5,238 nt of DNA, from assembly GCA_038148375.1 (NCBI GenBank), contig JAYQVH010000067.1:1-5238 (forward strand), read 5' to 3'. The stretch is from CAWUEX02 sp038148375 (GTDB lineage Bacteria > Pseudomonadota > Alphaproteobacteria > Rhodospirillales > Rhodospirillaceae). Positions 4,827 to 5,238 of this stretch are shown piece after piece; within the stretch, counting starts at the first letter, position 1, and the number at the start of each line of letters is the position of its first letter. The notes beneath the pieces were generated by a model. It was not told where the DNA came from. It saw only the letters and a program-made list of their open reading frames with translations, and searched no databases. The translations under genes and the position numbers were made by a program.

Positions 4827-4854
4827 ACGGCCTCTCCATCCAAGGAGGGGCCGT
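4827..4854 (-). terminator. Rho-independent terminator of the lipoprotein gene
   Basis: ACGGCCTCTCC (4827-4837) and GGAGGGGCCGT (4844-4854) form an 11-bp stem with one G-T pair and a 6-base loop. On the minus strand the stem is followed at once by TTTTATTTTT, a strong U-tract, 20 bases after the lipoprotein stop. In the glnA direction the tail is CTCCTTTAATTT, so it may also act weakly on the plus strand. Confidence 0.8.
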
Positions 4855-4874
4855 CTCCTTTAATTTCACACACG

Positions 4875-5141
4875 TTATCTGCTGGCTGAAGAACTTCCCG
4901 CCAAAGCTATGAAACCGAGAAAGAAACCAAGATCATATAGAAAACCACTATTCGGAAATGCGTAAATTCTAATGTCCATGAATAAGCTACCAATCAAGGT
5001 AAATAGAGAAATATATCCGTGAAGGAAACCAAAGAAGAATCCTTGGACATCGTCGCTGTATCTTTCAGGCTGTGTTGCGCAGCCTGCTAAAGTAGTTAGA
5101 AGAACTAGCGTAACGGCAAACTTTGTCACAGAGCCATTCAT
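4875..5141 (-). CDS. Small predicted lipoprotein of unknown function
   Basis: The 88-residue product starts MNGSVTKFAVTLVLLTTLAGC, a short signal peptide with one Lys and a lipobox LAG-Cys21, so Cys21 should be lipidated after type II signal peptidase cleavage. The residue after Cys21 is Ala rather than Asp, which in the classical Lol rule points to the outer membrane. The mature part is unusual for a lipoprotein: after a short polar stretch (22-31) it has hydrophobic segments at about 33-55 and 67-82, separated by DIRIYAFPNSGFLYD. I do not recognise a named family. ATG 5139-5141 is preceded by a weak AAGAG ribosome site (5150-5154). The gene is AT-richer than glnA, convergent with it, and ends at a strong terminator, so it appears monocistronic. 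The 97 bases upstream to the window end show no clear promoter or gene. Confidence 0.8.
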   Translation of the reverse strand: MNGSVTKFAVTLVLLTTLAGCATQPERYSDDVQGFFFGFLHGYISLFTLIGSLFMDIRIYAFPNSGFLYDLGFFLGFIALAGSSSASR

Positions 5142-5238
5142 TTTGGGTCACTCTTGAATATTGATCGCGCTAGTTAATTACACACTTGTCCGATGACCTG
5201 CCACGGCGAAAGTGCTCCGGCTTAATTGAGAGAATCTG

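Noticed and set aside
1..5238. CRISPR array, insertion sequence or complete integrase
   Set aside because: No regularly spaced repeats, transposase or recombinase motifs were seen in any frame.

Overview
The window looks like an alphaproteobacterial chromosome of moderate GC. RpsI, RplM, GlnB and GlnA are all closest in character to alphaproteobacterial versions, the rplM-rpsI and glnB-glnA gene orders fit, and the predicted promoters are of the TTGAC type with a degenerate -10 typical of that class. The tRNA-His gene still encodes the G-1:C73 pair. Many crown alphaproteobacteria (Rhizobiales, Rhodobacterales, Caulobacterales) are reported to have lost it, so a deeper branch such as a Rhodospirillales-like lineage is more likely. 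Genus cannot be given from this window.

Layout: (1) 25-963, minus strand: rplM then rpsI, a two-gene ribosomal operon with its promoter and a 16-bp palindrome upstream (about 1050-1130). (2) 1131-2427: an AT-richer accessory stretch. It holds a GIY-YIG nuclease-family gene (1358-2089, minus) interrupted by one in-frame amber codon, a 23-bp copy of the tRNA-His 3' end (2222-2244), and 183 bp packed with palindromes. (3) 2428-2505, minus strand: tRNA-His(GUG) with its own promoter. (4) 2506-4713, plus strand: a sigma54-like promoter, a structured leader, glnB (PII) and glnA (glutamine synthetase I), the central nitrogen-assimilation pair. PII signals nitrogen status and, through the adenylyltransferase, controls adenylylation of GlnA Tyr398. 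(5) 4714-4860: three successive hairpins, including terminators, facing a convergent small lipoprotein gene (4875-5141, minus).

The most interesting part is the junction at tRNA-His. An imperfect repeat of the tRNA 3' end lies exactly 210 bp downstream of the tRNA, with a 20-bp perfect palindrome beside it. This looks like the scar or distal attachment site of an integrative element that used tRNA-His as attB, and the decayed nuclease gene next to it supports a mobile or accessory region between two core blocks. The second point of interest is glnB-glnA control: a sigma54-like promoter with a non-consensus -12 element, a double-hairpin 5' leader, and a separate glnA promoter overlapping a hairpin. 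No new multi-gene system is visible.
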